Part shown: piece by piece, positions 29,098 through 38,596 of the stretch
How positions within the stretch are numbered: the first letter of the stretch is position 1
How the letters are laid out: every line of letters begins with the position of its first letter
Assembly: GCF_901542415.1 (NCBI RefSeq)
Contig: NZ_CABEHV010000004.1
Span: 1,905,501 to 1,969,500 of the forward strand
Origin: Streptococcus mitis
GTDB lineage: Bacteria; Bacillota; Bacilli; Lactobacillales; Streptococcaceae
Length of the DNA stretch: 64,000 bases
Direction: 5' to 3'
Translations under genes and position numbers: made by a program
Notes under the pieces: model-generated
The model's database searches: none
What the model was told of the DNA's origin: nothing
The model's input: the letters and a program-made list of their open reading frames with translations, nothing else

Positions 29098-29130
29098 AAG
29101 AGGCTGAGATTGCTGATTCTCGGCCTCTTA
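29098..29130 (-). terminator. Terminator of the rnhC-lepB transcript
   Basis: AAGAGGCCGAGAAT on the reverse strand pairs with ATCTCAGCCTCTT, with one G-U or mismatch, and is followed by CTTCTT. It lies just after the lepB stop. The T-tract is imperfect. Confidence 0.6.
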
Positions 29131-29136
29131 GGTCTC

Positions 29137-29751
29137 TTAAAATGTTCCGATACGGGTGATTGGCCAGAAGCGGAATTTAGCTTCCCCTGTGATATCTTTT
29201 GCCTTGAAAGTACCTACATGGCGGCTGTCGCTCGAAACCAAGCGGTCATCTCCGAGGAGAAGGTATTCTCCTTCTGGAACAGTAAAGCTAAAGTTGGTGT
29301 TGTAGTTGACATCAACTGTGAAGGCTTGAGCTTTTTGAGCGATGCTTCTAAAGAAAGTTCCTTTATTTCCCTCAAATCCCTTGCCTGAGTAGGTGCTTTG
29401 GAGTTTGTCGTCCTTGAAGCGTTTGATGTAGTCAGCTAGGTAAGGTTCGTCTGTCTCTTTATCATTGATGTAAAGTTTATCGTTTTCGTAACGGATAGTG
29501 TCGCCAGGCATTCCAATCACGCGCTTGACGATGTCCTTATTGCCATCTTCCTCATGAGCAACCACGATATCAAAACGGTCAATAGGGAGGTGTTTAACAA
29601 CAAAGAGGATTTCGCCATCCGCTAGGGTAGGATCCATGGAATGTCCTTCTACGCGGACGTTACTCCAAAAAAAGATACGGCTTAAAGCTAGTAATGACAG
29701 AATCAGGAGGAACAATCCCCACTCTTTTAGGAAATTTTTAAATGAATTCAT
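29137..29751 (-). CDS. lepB: Signal peptidase I
   Basis: A 204-residue membrane-anchored serine protease that removes signal peptides from exported proteins, including the adhesins and choline-binding proteins in this window. One N-terminal transmembrane helix is at about 10-28. The catalytic Ser38 is in VEGHSMDPTL, and the general-base Lys76 in NKDIVKRVIGMPGD. The final conserved box is LLGDDRLVSSDSRHVG near 166-181. It is 3 bp downstream of rnhC and surely co-transcribed with it. Length and spacing of the Ser-Lys pair are normal for the short Gram-positive type. Confidence 0.96.
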   Translation of the reverse strand: MNSFKNFLKEWGLFLLILSLLALSRIFFWSNVRVEGHSMDPTLADGEILFVVKHLPIDRFDIVVAHEEDGNKDIVKRVIGMPGDTIRYENDKLYINDKETDEPYLADYIKRFKDDKLQSTYSGKGFEGNKGTFFRSIAQKAQAFTVDVNYNTNFSFTVPEGEYLLLGDDRLVSSDSRHVGTFKAKDITGEAKFRFWPITRIGTF

Positions 29752-29754
29752 AAT

Positions 29755-30636
29755 TTACCTTTCTAAGCGTTTTTTCGCTTTTTCAGTATTTTTAAAGTGC
29801 AGTTTGGCACAGAAGTTGAGTCCCTGCATACCATAGGCTTGCAAAATCTGGCTTGCCACCTTATCAGAAGCCGTTCCAGCTCCACTTGGAAGTTGATAGC
29901 CCAATTCTCGTCCCAGATTTTCAAGATTTTCCAGAAAGAGATCACGCGCAATGATAGAAGAAACTGCGACAGCCAAGTATTTGCCCTCAGCTTTTTCTTC
30001 TAAGCTGATCGGATTGCTGAAACGATTGGCCTCTTGTGCCAAGTACTTGTCATAATTTTTAGCACTGGTAAAGGCATCAATCACAATTTTCTCAGGCTGA
30101 ATGCCTTTTTGAAGGAGGAGATAGATAGCCTGATTATGGAGGGCAACCTTAACCGAAACAGCGTTGTAGCGGTCTCCGATGACCTCGTTGTACTTGCTGG
30201 GTGAGAGAAGCAGTGCCTGGTGCTGGATTTTTTCTTTGAGGATAGGGGCAATCTGACGGATCTTTTGGTCGGTCAGAGTTTTAGAATCTCCCACACCGAG
30301 TTTTCGCAAGAAGTCATGCTGGTCAGGTGTGACAAAGGAAGCCACAACTGCAAGCCCACCAAAGTAGGAACCATTTCCAACCTCATCTGTCCCAATCAAA
30401 GGGAGATTTTGTCCGCTGGTTTGCTCTACAACTTGATAGCCAAAGAAACTAGCATATTTCTCAGCTCCTTCACCCTGAATCAAGACCTTTCCAGAAGTAT
30501 AGATAGAAACCGTTGCTTGAGGTAGTCGCAAAAAGTAGCGAATATAGGGATTCTTGCTGGGAGCCAGACTGGTCTGATAGTGTTCAAGAAAAGCCCGAAT
30601 CTCCTTTTCGCTTGGTGTGAGTGTTATACTTGCCAT
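29755..30636 (-). CDS. rnhC: Ribonuclease HIII
   Basis: A 293-residue enzyme that cuts RNA in RNA-DNA hybrids. The N-terminal TBP-like substrate-binding domain (about 1-80, [18 protein letters not shown]) separates HIII from HII. The catalytic core starts at [18 protein letters not shown] (about 79-96), supplying the Asp-Glu pair. A further acidic residue lies in [13 protein letters not shown] near 185-197. It is divergent from zapA, with 86 bp between the two starts, and is followed closely by lepB. No lesion is seen. Confidence 0.95.
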   Translation of the reverse strand: MASITLTPSEKEIRAFLEHYQTSLAPSKNPYIRYFLRLPQATVSIYTSGKVLIQGEGAEKYASFFGYQVVEQTSGQNLPLIGTDEVGNGSYFGGLAVVASFVTPDQHDFLRKLGVGDSKTLTDQKIRQIAPILKEKIQHQALLLSPSKYNEVIGDRYNAVSVKVALHNQAIYLLLQKGIQPEKIVIDAFTSAKNYDKYLAQEANRFSNPISLEEKAEGKYLAVAVSSIIARDLFLENLENLGRELGYQLPSGAGTASDKVASQILQAYGMQGLNFCAKLHFKNTEKAKKRLER

Positions 30637-30676
30637 AGTTTCTATTGTACCATAAAAGCAGGCAAATTTGTAAAAA

Positions 30677-30705
30677 CTGACAAAGTTAGCGAATTTTGGT
30701 ATAAT
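30677..30705 (+). promoter_or_regulatory. Promoter of zapA-cvpA
   Basis: CTGACA at 30677-30682, a 17-bp spacer, and TATAAT at 30700-30705 with an extended -10 TGG. It starts about 18 bp before the zapA ATG, implying a very short leader. Confidence 0.78.
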
Positions 30706-30722
30706 ATCGTGAGGTGAATTTT

Positions 30723-31025
30723 ATGGCAAATCTAAATCGATTCAAATTTACATTCGGGAAAAAATCATTAACCTTGACAAGCGAACATGATAACCTTTTT
30801 ATGGAGGAAATCGCCAAGGTTGCGATAGAAAAATACCAAGCAATTAAAGAACAAATGCCTAGTGCAGACGATGAAACAATTGCTCTTTTGTTGGCAGTCA
30901 ATTGTTTATCAACTCAGCTCAGCCGTGAGATTGAATTTGACGATAAGGAGCAAGAATTAGAAGAACTCCGTCACAAGCTTGTGACTTGCAAGCAAGAACA
31001 GAGCAAGATTGAGGATTCCTTATGA
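30723..31025 (+). CDS. zapA: ZapA cell-division protein
   Basis: A 100-residue protein starting MANLNRFKFTFGKKSLTLTS. The ATG at 30723 is 6-7 bp from GAGGTG; a GTG at 30714 in frame overlaps that site and is less likely. The N-terminal globular part is followed by a coiled coil (about 60-100, ELEELRHKLVTCKQEQSKIE). ZapA binds FtsZ and bundles its filaments at the Z-ring. It overlaps cvpA by 4 bp (ATGA type), suggesting coupled translation. Confidence 0.9.
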   Translation: MANLNRFKFTFGKKSLTLTSEHDNLFMEEIAKVAIEKYQAIKEQMPSADDETIALLLAVNCLSTQLSREIEFDDKEQELEELRHKLVTCKQEQSKIEDSL

Positions 31026-31570
31026 TTTCACTCCTTCTTCTATTGGTCTTGGCTTGGGGATTTTATATCGGCTATCGGAGAGGTCTGCTCTTACAGGTTT
31101 ATTACCTGATTTCAGCCATGGCATCGGCTTTTATGGCTGGCCAGTTTTACAAGGGGCTGGGAGAACAATTCCATTTATTGCTCCCTTATGCAAATCCGCA
31201 GGAAGGTCAGGGAACTTTCTTTTTCCCATCGGATAAACTCTTTCAGTTGGATAAGGTCTTTTATGCAGGTATCGGCTACTTGCTTGTATTTGGGATAGTT
31301 TATAGCATCGGTCGTTTGCTTGGTCTCCTCTTACACTTGATTCCTAGTAAAAAACTGGGTGGCAAGTTGTTCCAAGTTTCAGCAGGGATTTTGTCCATGT
31401 TGGTGACCTTATTTGTCTTGCAAATGGCTTTGACCATCTTGGCGACTATTCCCATGGCAGCTATACAAAATCCTCTTGAAAAGAGTATCGTCGCAAAACA
31501 CATCATCCAGAGCATACCGGTAACAACCAGTTGGATCAAACAAATCTGGGTGACAAATTTAATCGGATAA
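31022..31570 (+). CDS. cvpA: CvpA-family membrane protein
   Basis: A 182-residue integral membrane protein with four hydrophobic stretches (about 1-17, 25-42, 80-100 and 115-140). These include MISLLLLLVLAWGFYIGYRR and the CvpA motif RRGLLLQVYYLISAMASA. CvpA of E. coli is linked to colicin V export and envelope homeostasis; the role in streptococci is unknown. It is paired with zapA as in other streptococci and Bacillus. A hairpin follows the stop. Confidence 0.88.
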   Translation: MISLLLLLVLAWGFYIGYRRGLLLQVYYLISAMASAFMAGQFYKGLGEQFHLLLPYANPQEGQGTFFFPSDKLFQLDKVFYAGIGYLLVFGIVYSIGRLLGLLLHLIPSKKLGGKLFQVSAGILSMLVTLFVLQMALTILATIPMAAIQNPLEKSIVAKHIIQSIPVTTSWIKQIWVTNLIG

Positions 31571-31602
31571 AAAGGGCAGGAATTTTCCTAGCCCTTTGTT
31601 TA
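31571..31602 (+). terminator. Terminator after cvpA
   Basis: AAAGGGCAGGAA and TTCCTAGCCCTTT form a stem with one bulge and a TT loop, followed by GTTTAC. The T-tract is weak. Confidence 0.55.
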
Positions 31603-31639
31603 CAGATTGACTCGAATCTATCAGAATGTAAAAAGCTAA

Positions 31640-31751
31640 TACTCTTCGAAAATCTCTTCAAACCACATCAGCTTCCATCTGCAACCTCAAAACACTGTTT
31701 TGAGCAACCTGCGGCTAGCTTCCTAGTTTGCTCTTTGATTTTCATTGAGTA
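31640..31751 (+). repeat. BOX element with partial boxB
   Basis: TACTCTTCGAAAATCTCTTC starts it, CTGCAACCTCAAAACACTGT (boxB end) is retained, and TTTGATTTTCATTGAGTA ends it. The boxA/boxB junction is shortened. It lies 36 bp before mutS2. Confidence 0.85.
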
Positions 31752-31787
31752 CAATACACCTAGATATTCAAAGACAAGGAAATAAAG

Positions 31788-34124
31788 ATGAATAAGAAAA
31801 TATTAGAAACATTAGAGTTCAATAAGGTCAAGGCCTTGTTTGAGCCTCATTTGTTGACAGAGCAGGGCTTGGAGCAATTGAGACAGCTGGCTCCGACTGC
31901 CAAAGCAGATAAAATCAAACAGGCTTTTGCTGAGATGAAGGAAATGCAGGCTCTTTTTGTTGAGCAACCGCATTTCACTATTCTTGCAACCAAGGAAATC
32001 GCAGGAGTCTGCAAGCGTTTGGAGATGGGAGCGGATCTCAATATCGAGGAGTTCCTCCTCTTGAAGCGCGTGCTTCTGTCTAGCCGAGAGCTGCAAAGTT
32101 TTTATGCCAATCTGGAAAATGTCAGCTTGGAAGAACTAGCCATTTGGTTTGAGAAATTACATGATTTTCCGCAATTACAAGGAAATCTCCAAGCCTTTAA
32201 TGATGCGGGTTTCATTGAAAATTTTGCCAGTGAAGAATTGGCGCGAATTCGCAGAAAAATCCATGATAGCGAGAGTCAGGTACGCGATGTTTTACAGGAC
32301 CTGCTCAAGCAAAAAGCTCAGATGTTGACGGAAGGAATCGTTGCCAGCAGAAATGGCCGTCAGGTTTTACCAGTCAAAAATACCTACCGCAATAAGATTA
32401 CTGGTGTCGTTCATGATATTTCTGCTAGTGGAAATACCGTCTATATCGAACCCCGTGAGGTGGTCAAACTGAGCGAAGAAATTGCCAGTTTGCGAGCAGA
32501 TGAGCGTTATGAAATGCTTCGCATTCTACAAGAAATTTCTGAGCGTGTCCGTCCTCATGCGGCTGAGATTGCCAATGACGCTTGGATTATCGGCCGTTTA
32601 GACTTGATTCGTGCCAAGGTCCGTTTTATCCAAGAAAGACAAGCAGTTGTGCCTCAGCTATCAGAAAATCAAGAGATTCAACTGCTCCATGTCTGCCATC
32701 CTCTGGTCAAAAATGCCGTCGCAAATGATGTCAACTTTGGACAAGATTTAACAGCCATTGTCATTACAGGTCCCAATACGGGTGGGAAGACTATCATGCT
32801 TAAGACTCTGGGATTGACGCAGGTTATGGCTCAGTCTGGTTTGCCAATTTTAGCAGACAAAGGAAGTCGTGTTGGTATTTTTGAAGAAATCTTTGCCGAT
32901 ATTGGAGATGAGCAGTCTATTGAGCAGAGTTTGTCTACCTTCTCTAGCCATATGACCAATATTGTGGATATTCTTGGCAAGGTTAACGAACATTCACTTT
33001 TACTCTTGGATGAGTTGGGAGCTGGTACAGACCCTCAAGAAGGAGCTGCTCTTGCCATGGCTATTCTGGAGGACCTTCGCCTGCGTCAAGTCAAGACTAT
33101 GGCGACTACCCACTATCCAGAACTCAAGGCCTACGGTATTGAGACAGCCTTTGTGCAAAATGCTAGCATGGAGTTTGATACTGCAACTCTTCGCCCGACT
33201 TATCGCTTTATGCAGGGAGTTCCTGGCCGAAGCAATGCCTTTGAAATTGCCAAACGTCTAGGCCTATCTGCAGTTATCGTAGGGGATGCCAGTCAGCAGG
33301 TTGATCAGGACAATGATGTCAATCGTATCATTGAGCAACTGGAAGAGCAGACGCTGGAAAGCCGTAAACGCTTGGACAATATCCGTGAGGTGGAGCAAGA
33401 AAATCTCAAGATGAACCGTGCTCTAAAAAAACTTTACAACGAGCTCAATCGTGAAAAGGAAACGGAGCTCAATAAGGCGCGTGAACAGGCTGCTGAGATT
33501 GTGGACATGGCCCTAAGTGAGAGTGACCAGATTCTTAAAAATCTCCACAGTAAATCTCAACTCAAGCCCCACGAAATCATTGAAGCCAAGGCCAAGTTGA
33601 AAAAATTGGCTCCTGAAAAAGTAGATTTGTCTAAAAATAAGGTTCTTCAAAAGGCCAAGAAAAAACGTGCTCCAAAGGTGGGAGATGATATCGTTGTTCT
33701 CAGTTATGGACAGCGTGGTACCTTGACCAGTCAACTCAAAGATGGCCGCTGGGAAGCCCAAGTTGGCTTGATTAAGGTGACTTTAGAAGAGAAAGAATTT
33801 GACCTCGTTCAAGCCCAGCAAGAAAAGCAAGTCAAGAAGAAACAGGTCAATGTCGTGAAACGAACTTCTGGTCGTGGCCCACAAGCCAGACTGGACCTTC
33901 GAGGCAAACGTTATGAAGAGGCTATGAATGAGCTAGATGCCTTTATCGACCAAGCCTTGCTTAATAATATGGCTCAAGTTGATATCATCCATGGTATCGG
34001 AACAGGTGTCATCCGTGAAGGTGTCACCAAATACCTACAAAGAAACAAACATGTCAAGAGTTTCGGCTATGCCCCACAAAATGCTGGAGGTAGTGGTGCG
34101 ACTATTGTGACATTTAAAGGATAA
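31788..34124 (+). CDS. mutS2: MutS2 (endonuclease and ribosome-rescue type)
   Basis: A 778-residue protein without the mismatch-recognition domain of MutS. Clamp and core helices occupy 1-310. The ATPase has Walker [18 protein letters not shown] near 324-340 and [19 protein letters not shown] near 404-422. A long coiled coil (about 515-620) precedes a KOW-like segment and the C-terminal Smr nuclease domain (about 700-778). That domain holds [12 protein letters not shown] and [14 protein letters not shown]. MutS2 proteins inhibit recombination in some bacteria, and in Bacillus they resolve collided ribosomes. AAGGAAATAAAG precedes the ATG. Confidence 0.95.
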   Translation: MNKKILETLEFNKVKALFEPHLLTEQGLEQLRQLAPTAKADKIKQAFAEMKEMQALFVEQPHFTILATKEIAGVCKRLEMGADLNIEEFLLLKRVLLSSRELQSFYANLENVSLEELAIWFEKLHDFPQLQGNLQAFNDAGFIENFASEELARIRRKIHDSESQVRDVLQDLLKQKAQMLTEGIVASRNGRQVLPVKNTYRNKITGVVHDISASGNTVYIEPREVVKLSEEIASLRADERYEMLRILQEISERVRPHAAEIANDAWIIGRLDLIRAKVRFIQERQAVVPQLSENQEIQLLHVCHPLVKNAVANDVNFGQDLTAIVITGPNTGGKTIMLKTLGLTQVMAQSGLPILADKGSRVGIFEEIFADIGDEQSIEQSLSTFSSHMTNIVDILGKVNEHSLLLLDELGAGTDPQEGAALAMAILEDLRLRQVKTMATTHYPELKAYGIETAFVQNASMEFDTATLRPTYRFMQGVPGRSNAFEIAKRLGLSAVIVGDASQQVDQDNDVNRIIEQLEEQTLESRKRLDNIREVEQENLKMNRALKKLYNELNREKETELNKAREQAAEIVDMALSESDQILKNLHSKSQLKPHEIIEAKAKLKKLAPEKVDLSKNKVLQKAKKKRAPKVGDDIVVLSYGQRGTLTSQLKDGRWEAQVGLIKVTLEEKEFDLVQAQQEKQVKKKQVNVVKRTSGRGPQARLDLRGKRYEEAMNELDAFIDQALLNNMAQVDIIHGIGTGVIREGVTKYLQRNKHVKSFGYAPQNAGGSGATIVTFKG

Positions 34125-34202
34125 GAAAAAGCAAATGAACATATAAAAAAGAATCAAAATGAATTAGTTAATTGTTTTCTATCAATCAGAAATGGGAGTA
34201 AT

Positions 34203-35258
34203 ATGAAAAAGTTTTTATTAGCCACAATGCTTTTACTGACACTGGTTTTAGGAGGATGTCAGTATCTACCTTGGAACAAAAGCGCAGAAACACCATCTGA
34301 TTCAACATCAGATACATCTGCATCAAGTCCAGAGATAGATTACAGCCAATATAACAAGGTTCTCGATGACTATGAAAAAGTAACCAAAGGTACCTTGCCG
34401 ACCGGTATTGAGGTCAATCCTCTGGCTAGTCAAGTGAAGTCTTCTCAAGGTTTTTACACAGATGTAGTTTACCACAAGACAGATTTGAATAACGACGGAG
34501 AGGATGAACTCTTGCTTGCTCTTGAAATGAAGAGTGGCGAAAAGAGTTTACTTGATATTCGTACTTTGAAAGATGGAAAGGTGATCCGTCTGACCAATCA
34601 AGAAAATCGTTTAGACCAGATTGGTGAGAGAATGACGGTCGGTATCCTGCCAGACAATTCTCTGCTCTATCGTGGAGCTGGTACAGCAATGAGTCACATC
34701 TATGCCCACTACCAATTTAGTGATAATGGCCAGTCCTTGGTGAAGGCCAAGGAAGCTCAAGAGTTAGCAGATCTTGGTGTCGGTTCGCCCATTTCTCTAG
34801 AAACCCTAAGTTGGAAGTCAGTTTCAGATAAACTTCCTGGAGGAAGTAATTCAGACAAGGGGACAGCTGCAACAGCATCTTCAACTAGCAAAACAGCTTC
34901 AGGGAAAATGGATATAAACGCCATCAAAAATGGAGATTTTTCTAGTATTGAGGGAAGATGGAGTACAGGAAATGGGGGACAGGATCTAGTTTTTAGTAAA
35001 AATGGCTTAATAGAACCAGCAGAATTTTATGTGGATATCAATGATGCTGTTTTTAAAGATGGATATATAATTACAAGTTATAAAGCTCCAACTATTAGGG
35101 CGCAACTCGATATGATTCCTGCTGGAGTGGTTATTCCGACAGTTACTGAGCCAAATTTTGTAGAAGATGCATCTGATACTAGTAGAGACCGAATGATTAT
35201 TCACCAAGCACCTCACGCACATGGGAATGCTCAATCCTTCTTCTACAAAGTCAAATAA
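34203..35258 (+). CDS. Lipoprotein with a DUF6287-like C-terminal domain
   Basis: A 351-residue lipoprotein. The signal MKKFLLATMLLLTLVLGGC ends at Cys19 in a typical lipobox (VLGGC). A Ser/Thr-rich linker (about 25-45) leads to a first domain (about 46-210, VVYHKTDLNNDGEDELLLAL, with a Ca-loop-like DLNNDGEDE). A second Ser/Thr linker (about 218-236) leads to a C-terminal domain starting MDINAIKNGDFSSIEGRWST, the look of streptococcal DUF6287 lipoproteins. Function is unknown. It stands alone between mutS2 and the symporter. The DLNNDGEDELL element might bind calcium. Confidence 0.85.
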   Translation: MKKFLLATMLLLTLVLGGCQYLPWNKSAETPSDSTSDTSASSPEIDYSQYNKVLDDYEKVTKGTLPTGIEVNPLASQVKSSQGFYTDVVYHKTDLNNDGEDELLLALEMKSGEKSLLDIRTLKDGKVIRLTNQENRLDQIGERMTVGILPDNSLLYRGAGTAMSHIYAHYQFSDNGQSLVKAKEAQELADLGVGSPISLETLSWKSVSDKLPGGSNSDKGTAATASSTSKTASGKMDINAIKNGDFSSIEGRWSTGNGGQDLVFSKNGLIEPAEFYVDINDAVFKDGYIITSYKAPTIRAQLDMIPAGVVIPTVTEPNFVEDASDTSRDRMIIHQAPHAHGNAQSFFYKVK

Positions 35259-35275
35259 GAATTTTTTAAAACACA

Positions 35276-35304
35276 TTGACAAAAGCCAACATTTTTTGTA
35301 AAAT
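35276..35304 (+). promoter_or_regulatory. Promoter of the riboswitch-symporter transcript
   Basis: Consensus TTGACA at 35276-35281, a 17-bp spacer, and TAAAAT at 35299-35304. It produces a leader of about 250 nt carrying the glycine aptamer. Confidence 0.8.
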
Positions 35305-35379
35305 AAGAATCAATTAAATACCAACACCGAATGAAGTTTAATAGAAGTGGGGAATCGTTTGATTTTTCATGACTGTAAA

Positions 35380-35470
35380 TGGACGGAACTCTGGAGAGAC
35401 CGTAAAGGCACCGAAGGGGCAAGGCAGGCAACTGCTCAAACTCTCAGGTAAAAGGACAGAGCTAGGATAG
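35380..35470 (+). promoter_or_regulatory. Glycine riboswitch aptamer
   Basis: The gcvT-type motif is clear: ACTCTGGAGAGACCG near 35389, GGCACCGAAGGGGCAAGGC near 35407, and AAACTCTCAGGTAAAAGGAC near 35438. Only one full aptamer is visible, although a partner stem may lie at 35330-35380. It precedes the symporter gene by about 90 bp and a hairpin able to act as terminator. Glycine binding should control uptake. Confidence 0.92.
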
Positions 35471-35500
35471 ACCGCTTTTTAGCATTTATCTAAGCATTCC

Positions 35501-35534
35501 AGAGTACATGTATCTTGCATGTGCTCTTTCTTTT
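35501..35534 (+). terminator. Expression-platform hairpin of the glycine riboswitch
   Basis: AGAGTACATG (35501-35510) pairs with CATGTGCTCT (35518-35527), followed by TTCTTTT. It lies between aptamer and gene, the place of a regulated terminator. Confidence 0.7.
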
Positions 35535-35559
35535 GGGGTTGAAAAGATAGGAGAAGGAA

Positions 35560-36882
35560 ATGTTAGAATTGCTTAAATCAATCGATGCTTTTGCTTGGGG
35601 CCCACCCCTCTTGATTTTATTGGTCGGGACAGGGATTTACCTAACTGCTCGTCTAGGACTCTTGCAGGTTTTGCGTCTGCCCAAGGCCTTCCAGCTTATT
35701 TTTACAAAGGATAAGGGGCATGGCGATGTATCCAGCTTTGCGGCCTTGTGTACAGCACTCGCAGCGACAGTTGGTACGGGAAATATTATCGGAGTCGCGA
35801 CGGCTATCAAGGTCGGTGGCCCAGGAGCTCTCTTTTGGATGTGGATGGCTGCTTTCTTTGGAATGGCAACCAAGTATGCGGAAGGACTCTTGGCAATTAA
35901 ATACCGCACCAAAGACGACCATGGTGCAGTAGCGGGAGGTCCCATGCACTATATTCTTCTAGGGATGGGAGAAAAGTGGCGTCCCCTTGCCATCTTCTTT
36001 GCCCTGGCGGGTGTCTTGGTGGCTTTGTTGGGAATCGGGACCTTCACCCAGGTCAACTCGATTACAGAATCTATCCAGAATACAACGACTATTTCACCAG
36101 CCATCACAGCTCTTGTGTTGTCTGTCTTTGTAGCGATTGCTGTCTTTGGTGGACTCAAGTCCATTTCAAAGGTTTCAACTACTGTTGTTCCTTTTATGGC
36201 CATCATCTATATTTTGGGAACTCTTACAGTTATTTTCTTTAATATTGGGAAAATCCCTGCCACAATCGCTTTAATCTTGACATCAGCATTTAGTCCTGTT
36301 GCTGCGGTAGGTGGATTTGCCGGTGCTAGCATTCGGATGGCTATTCAAAATGGTGTGGCGCGTGGTGTGTTCTCAAACGAATCTGGTCTGGGTTCTGCTC
36401 CCATTGCAGCTGCTGCCGCTAAGACAAATGAACCGGTAGAGCAGGGCTTGATTTCCATGACAGGAACCTTTATTGACACTCTCATTATCTGTACTCTGAC
36501 TGGTTTGACCATCTTGGTAACTGGTGTTTGGAGTGGTGATTTGAATGGGGTTGCCTTGACTCAGTCAGCCTTCTCAACAGTCTTTTCACACTTTGGACCT
36601 GCCCTTTTGACCATCTTCCTTGTACTCTTTGCCTTTACGACGATTCTAGGTTGGAACTATTACGGGGAACGTTGTTTTGAGTTTCTCTTTGGGGTTCGCT
36701 TTATCTGGCTCTACCGTGTGGTCTTTGTACTCATGGTCTTGTTGGGAGGATTTATCGAGTTGGATATGGTTTGGATTATCGCAGATATTGTCAATGCCTT
36801 GATGGCTCTGCCAAACTTGATTGCCCTCTTAGTCTTGTCGCCGGTCGTTATTGCTGAAACTAAAAAGTATTTTGACAAATAA
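35560..36882 (+). CDS. agcS: Sodium:alanine/glycine symporter (AgcS family)
   Basis: A 440-residue permease with about 11 transmembrane helices. The family motif ALAATVGTGNIIGVATAIKVGG is at about 67-88 in the ALCTALAATVGTGNIIGVAT region. GGPMHYILLGMG follows near 126-137, and ARGVFSNESGLGSAPIAAA near 267-285. It imports alanine or glycine with sodium. The glycine riboswitch directly upstream argues that glycine is the relevant substrate here. GGAGAAGG precedes the ATG. It ends at a clear terminator and appears monocistronic. Confidence 0.94.
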   Translation: MLELLKSIDAFAWGPPLLILLVGTGIYLTARLGLLQVLRLPKAFQLIFTKDKGHGDVSSFAALCTALAATVGTGNIIGVATAIKVGGPGALFWMWMAAFFGMATKYAEGLLAIKYRTKDDHGAVAGGPMHYILLGMGEKWRPLAIFFALAGVLVALLGIGTFTQVNSITESIQNTTTISPAITALVLSVFVAIAVFGGLKSISKVSTTVVPFMAIIYILGTLTVIFFNIGKIPATIALILTSAFSPVAAVGGFAGASIRMAIQNGVARGVFSNESGLGSAPIAAAAAKTNEPVEQGLISMTGTFIDTLIICTLTGLTILVTGVWSGDLNGVALTQSAFSTVFSHFGPALLTIFLVLFAFTTILGWNYYGERCFEFLFGVRFIWLYRVVFVLMVLLGGFIELDMVWIIADIVNALMALPNLIALLVLSPVVIAETKKYFDK

Positions 36883-36884
36883 TG

Positions 36885-36910
36885 AAATCACACAGCTCGT
36901 GTGATTTTTT
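36885..36910 (+). terminator. Terminator after agcS
   Basis: AAATCACAC (36885-36893) pairs with GTGTGATTT (36899-36907) across a five-base loop, followed by TTTT. Confidence 0.88.
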
Positions 36911-37013
36911 GCTTTCATAAAAAATTTCTATCGATGCAATTTAAAATATATATTATACAAGGTATAGAATCTGTGATAGACTAGATTTCAACAACATGAA
37001 AAGAGGTTTTATG

Positions 37014-37562
37014 ATGACAACATTTACAATTCATACAGTCGAATCAGCACCAGCAGAAGTGAAAGAAGTTCTTGAAACAGTAGAAAAAGATAACAATGGC
37101 TATATTCCCAACCTAATCGGTCTCTTGGCTAATGCACCTACCGCCTTAGAAGCCTACAGAACTGTCGGAGCCATTAACCGTCGCAATAGCCTGACACCAG
37201 TTGAGCGTGAAGTGGTGCAAATCACGGCAGCTGTAACTAATGGTTGTGCTTTCTGCGTGGCAGGTCACACAGCTTTTTCCATCAAACAAATCCAGATGAA
37301 TGATGACCTTCTGCAAGCCCTTCGCAATCGTACTCCAATCGAAACAGATCCTAAATTAGACACTCTGGCTAAGTTTACTTTGGCAGTTATCAATACCAAG
37401 GGTCGTGTAGGAGATGAAGCCTTGGGTGAATTTTTAGAAGCTGGCTACACCCAACAAAATGCCTTGGATGTGGTTCTTGGTGTCAGCCTAGCAAGCCTCT
37501 GTAACTATGCCAACAATCTAGCCAATACACCAATTAACCCAGAATTGCAACCCTATGCTTAA
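37014..37562 (+). CDS. AhpD-like carboxymuconolactone-decarboxylase-family protein
   Basis: About 182 residues. Three in-frame ATGs exist (36996, 37011, 37014); the GAGG at 37003-37006 favours the last two. The family core VVQITAAVTNGCAFCVAGHT at about 67-86 holds a CxxC redox pair (Cys79 and Cys82) and the following His, as in AhpD-type alkyl-hydroperoxidase adaptors. The AhpD chemistry is known for the family; the actual substrate here is unknown. It has its own AT-rich upstream region and terminator, so it seems to be a single-gene unit. Confidence 0.88.
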   Translation: MTTFTIHTVESAPAEVKEVLETVEKDNNGYIPNLIGLLANAPTALEAYRTVGAINRRNSLTPVEREVVQITAAVTNGCAFCVAGHTAFSIKQIQMNDDLLQALRNRTPIETDPKLDTLAKFTLAVINTKGRVGDEALGEFLEAGYTQQNALDVVLGVSLASLCNYANNLANTPINPELQPYA

Positions 37563-37580
37563 TTCATATCTGAGTAAAAT

Positions 37581-37610
37581 GAAGTCTGAAATAATCGGAC
37601 TTCGTTTTTT
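37581..37610 (+). terminator. Terminator after the AhpD-like gene
   Basis: GAAGTCTGA (37581-37589) pairs with TCGGACTTC (37595-37603) with one G-U pair, then G and six T residues. Confidence 0.85.
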
Positions 37611-37670
37611 TAGTCCTCATTTAAGCGCTTTTATGCTATACTGAAACTAACATGATTATTGGAGGTTAGG

Positions 37671-38570
37671 ATGAAAAAACTCCCCTTGGTATTTTCTGGT
37701 TGTTTGCTAGGTTTGGCAGGAGCTGGAAATCTTATTTTAGATACGTTGCCGTTTCTGTCCCATCTTTTTAGTCTGACAGGTTTGATTTTGTGGATTTACT
37801 TTCTAATTCTGCATCTGTTTAATTGGAAGGAAACCAAGCAAGAGTTGACCAAGCCCCCTCTTTTATCAGGAATGGCCACCTTTCCCATGGCTGGGATGAT
37901 TTTATCTACCTATGTCTTTCGTGTATTTTCTCATCTTCCTTTAGTAGCGCAAGGGCTCTGGTGGTTTTCATTTCTCTTGGATTTGGCCTTGATTGCTGGT
38001 TTCACTATAAAGTTTGCTTGTCCGGGTCGGAGGGTTCATGCCACTCCTAGCTGGACGGTTCTCTATGTGGGGATAGCAGTAGCAGCCTTGACCTATCCTC
38101 TTGTAGGCATCATAGAAATTGCCTATGCTACCTTGAGTTTTGGATTTCTCTTGACCTTCTATCTCTACCCGCTTATTTATAGCGATTTAAAGAAAACTCC
38201 ACTCCCACTAGCACTGCTTGGACAGGAAGGAATCTACTGTGCTCCCTTCTCTCTGCTCTTGGCTTCTCTAGTTCGAGTTGGAGGAGAGAGTCTACCAACT
38301 TGGCTCATGATTGTCATGATCTTGGCTTCCCAATCCTTCTTTTTCTTTGTTTTGACTCGCCTGCCCAATATTTTAAAACAAGGCTTTCAACCATCCTTCT
38401 CAGCACTCACTTTCCCAACCATTATCACAGCTACTTCGCTCAAGATGGCTCAGGGAATCTTGAAACTTCCATTTCTGGATTATTTGGTACTGGCTGAAAC
38501 GGTTATATGCCTAACTATTTTATTCTTTGTATTAGGCGCTTATCTGATTTGGTTACGAAAAAAGGTCTAG
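37671..38570 (+). CDS. TDT-family permease (tellurite-resistance/dicarboxylate type)
   Basis: About 299 residues, beginning MKKLPLVFSGCLLGLAGAGN after a TTGGAGG Shine-Dalgarno. Upstream in-frame TTG codons are not needed. Ten hydrophobic segments are visible, with PLVFSGCLLGLAGAGNLIL and MATFPMAGMILSTYVF characteristic of TehA/SLAC1-like channels. Homologues are often mislabelled exfoliative toxin in streptococcal annotation; nothing here suggests a toxin. The transported solute is unknown. The stop codon is inside a terminator hairpin, and the gene is convergent with serS. Confidence 0.87.
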   Translation: MKKLPLVFSGCLLGLAGAGNLILDTLPFLSHLFSLTGLILWIYFLILHLFNWKETKQELTKPPLLSGMATFPMAGMILSTYVFRVFSHLPLVAQGLWWFSFLLDLALIAGFTIKFACPGRRVHATPSWTVLYVGIAVAALTYPLVGIIEIAYATLSFGFLLTFYLYPLIYSDLKKTPLPLALLGQEGIYCAPFSLLLASLVRVGGESLPTWLMIVMILASQSFFFFVLTRLPNILKQGFQPSFSALTFPTIITATSLKMAQGILKLPFLDYLVLAETVICLTILFFVLGAYLIWLRKKV

Positions 38571-38596
38571 CTAGAAATAGCTAAACCTTATTTTTT
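38562..38596. terminator. Terminator between the TDT permease gene and serS
   Basis: AAGGTCTAGCT (38562-38572) pairs with AGCTAAACCTT (38579-38589) with one mismatch, followed by ATTTTTT. It may serve both convergent genes. Confidence 0.75.

Noticed and set aside
37671..38570. Exfoliative toxin annotation often given to this gene family.
   Set aside because: The protein is a multi-helix membrane permease of the TDT type, with no protease motif or signal peptide for a secreted toxin.
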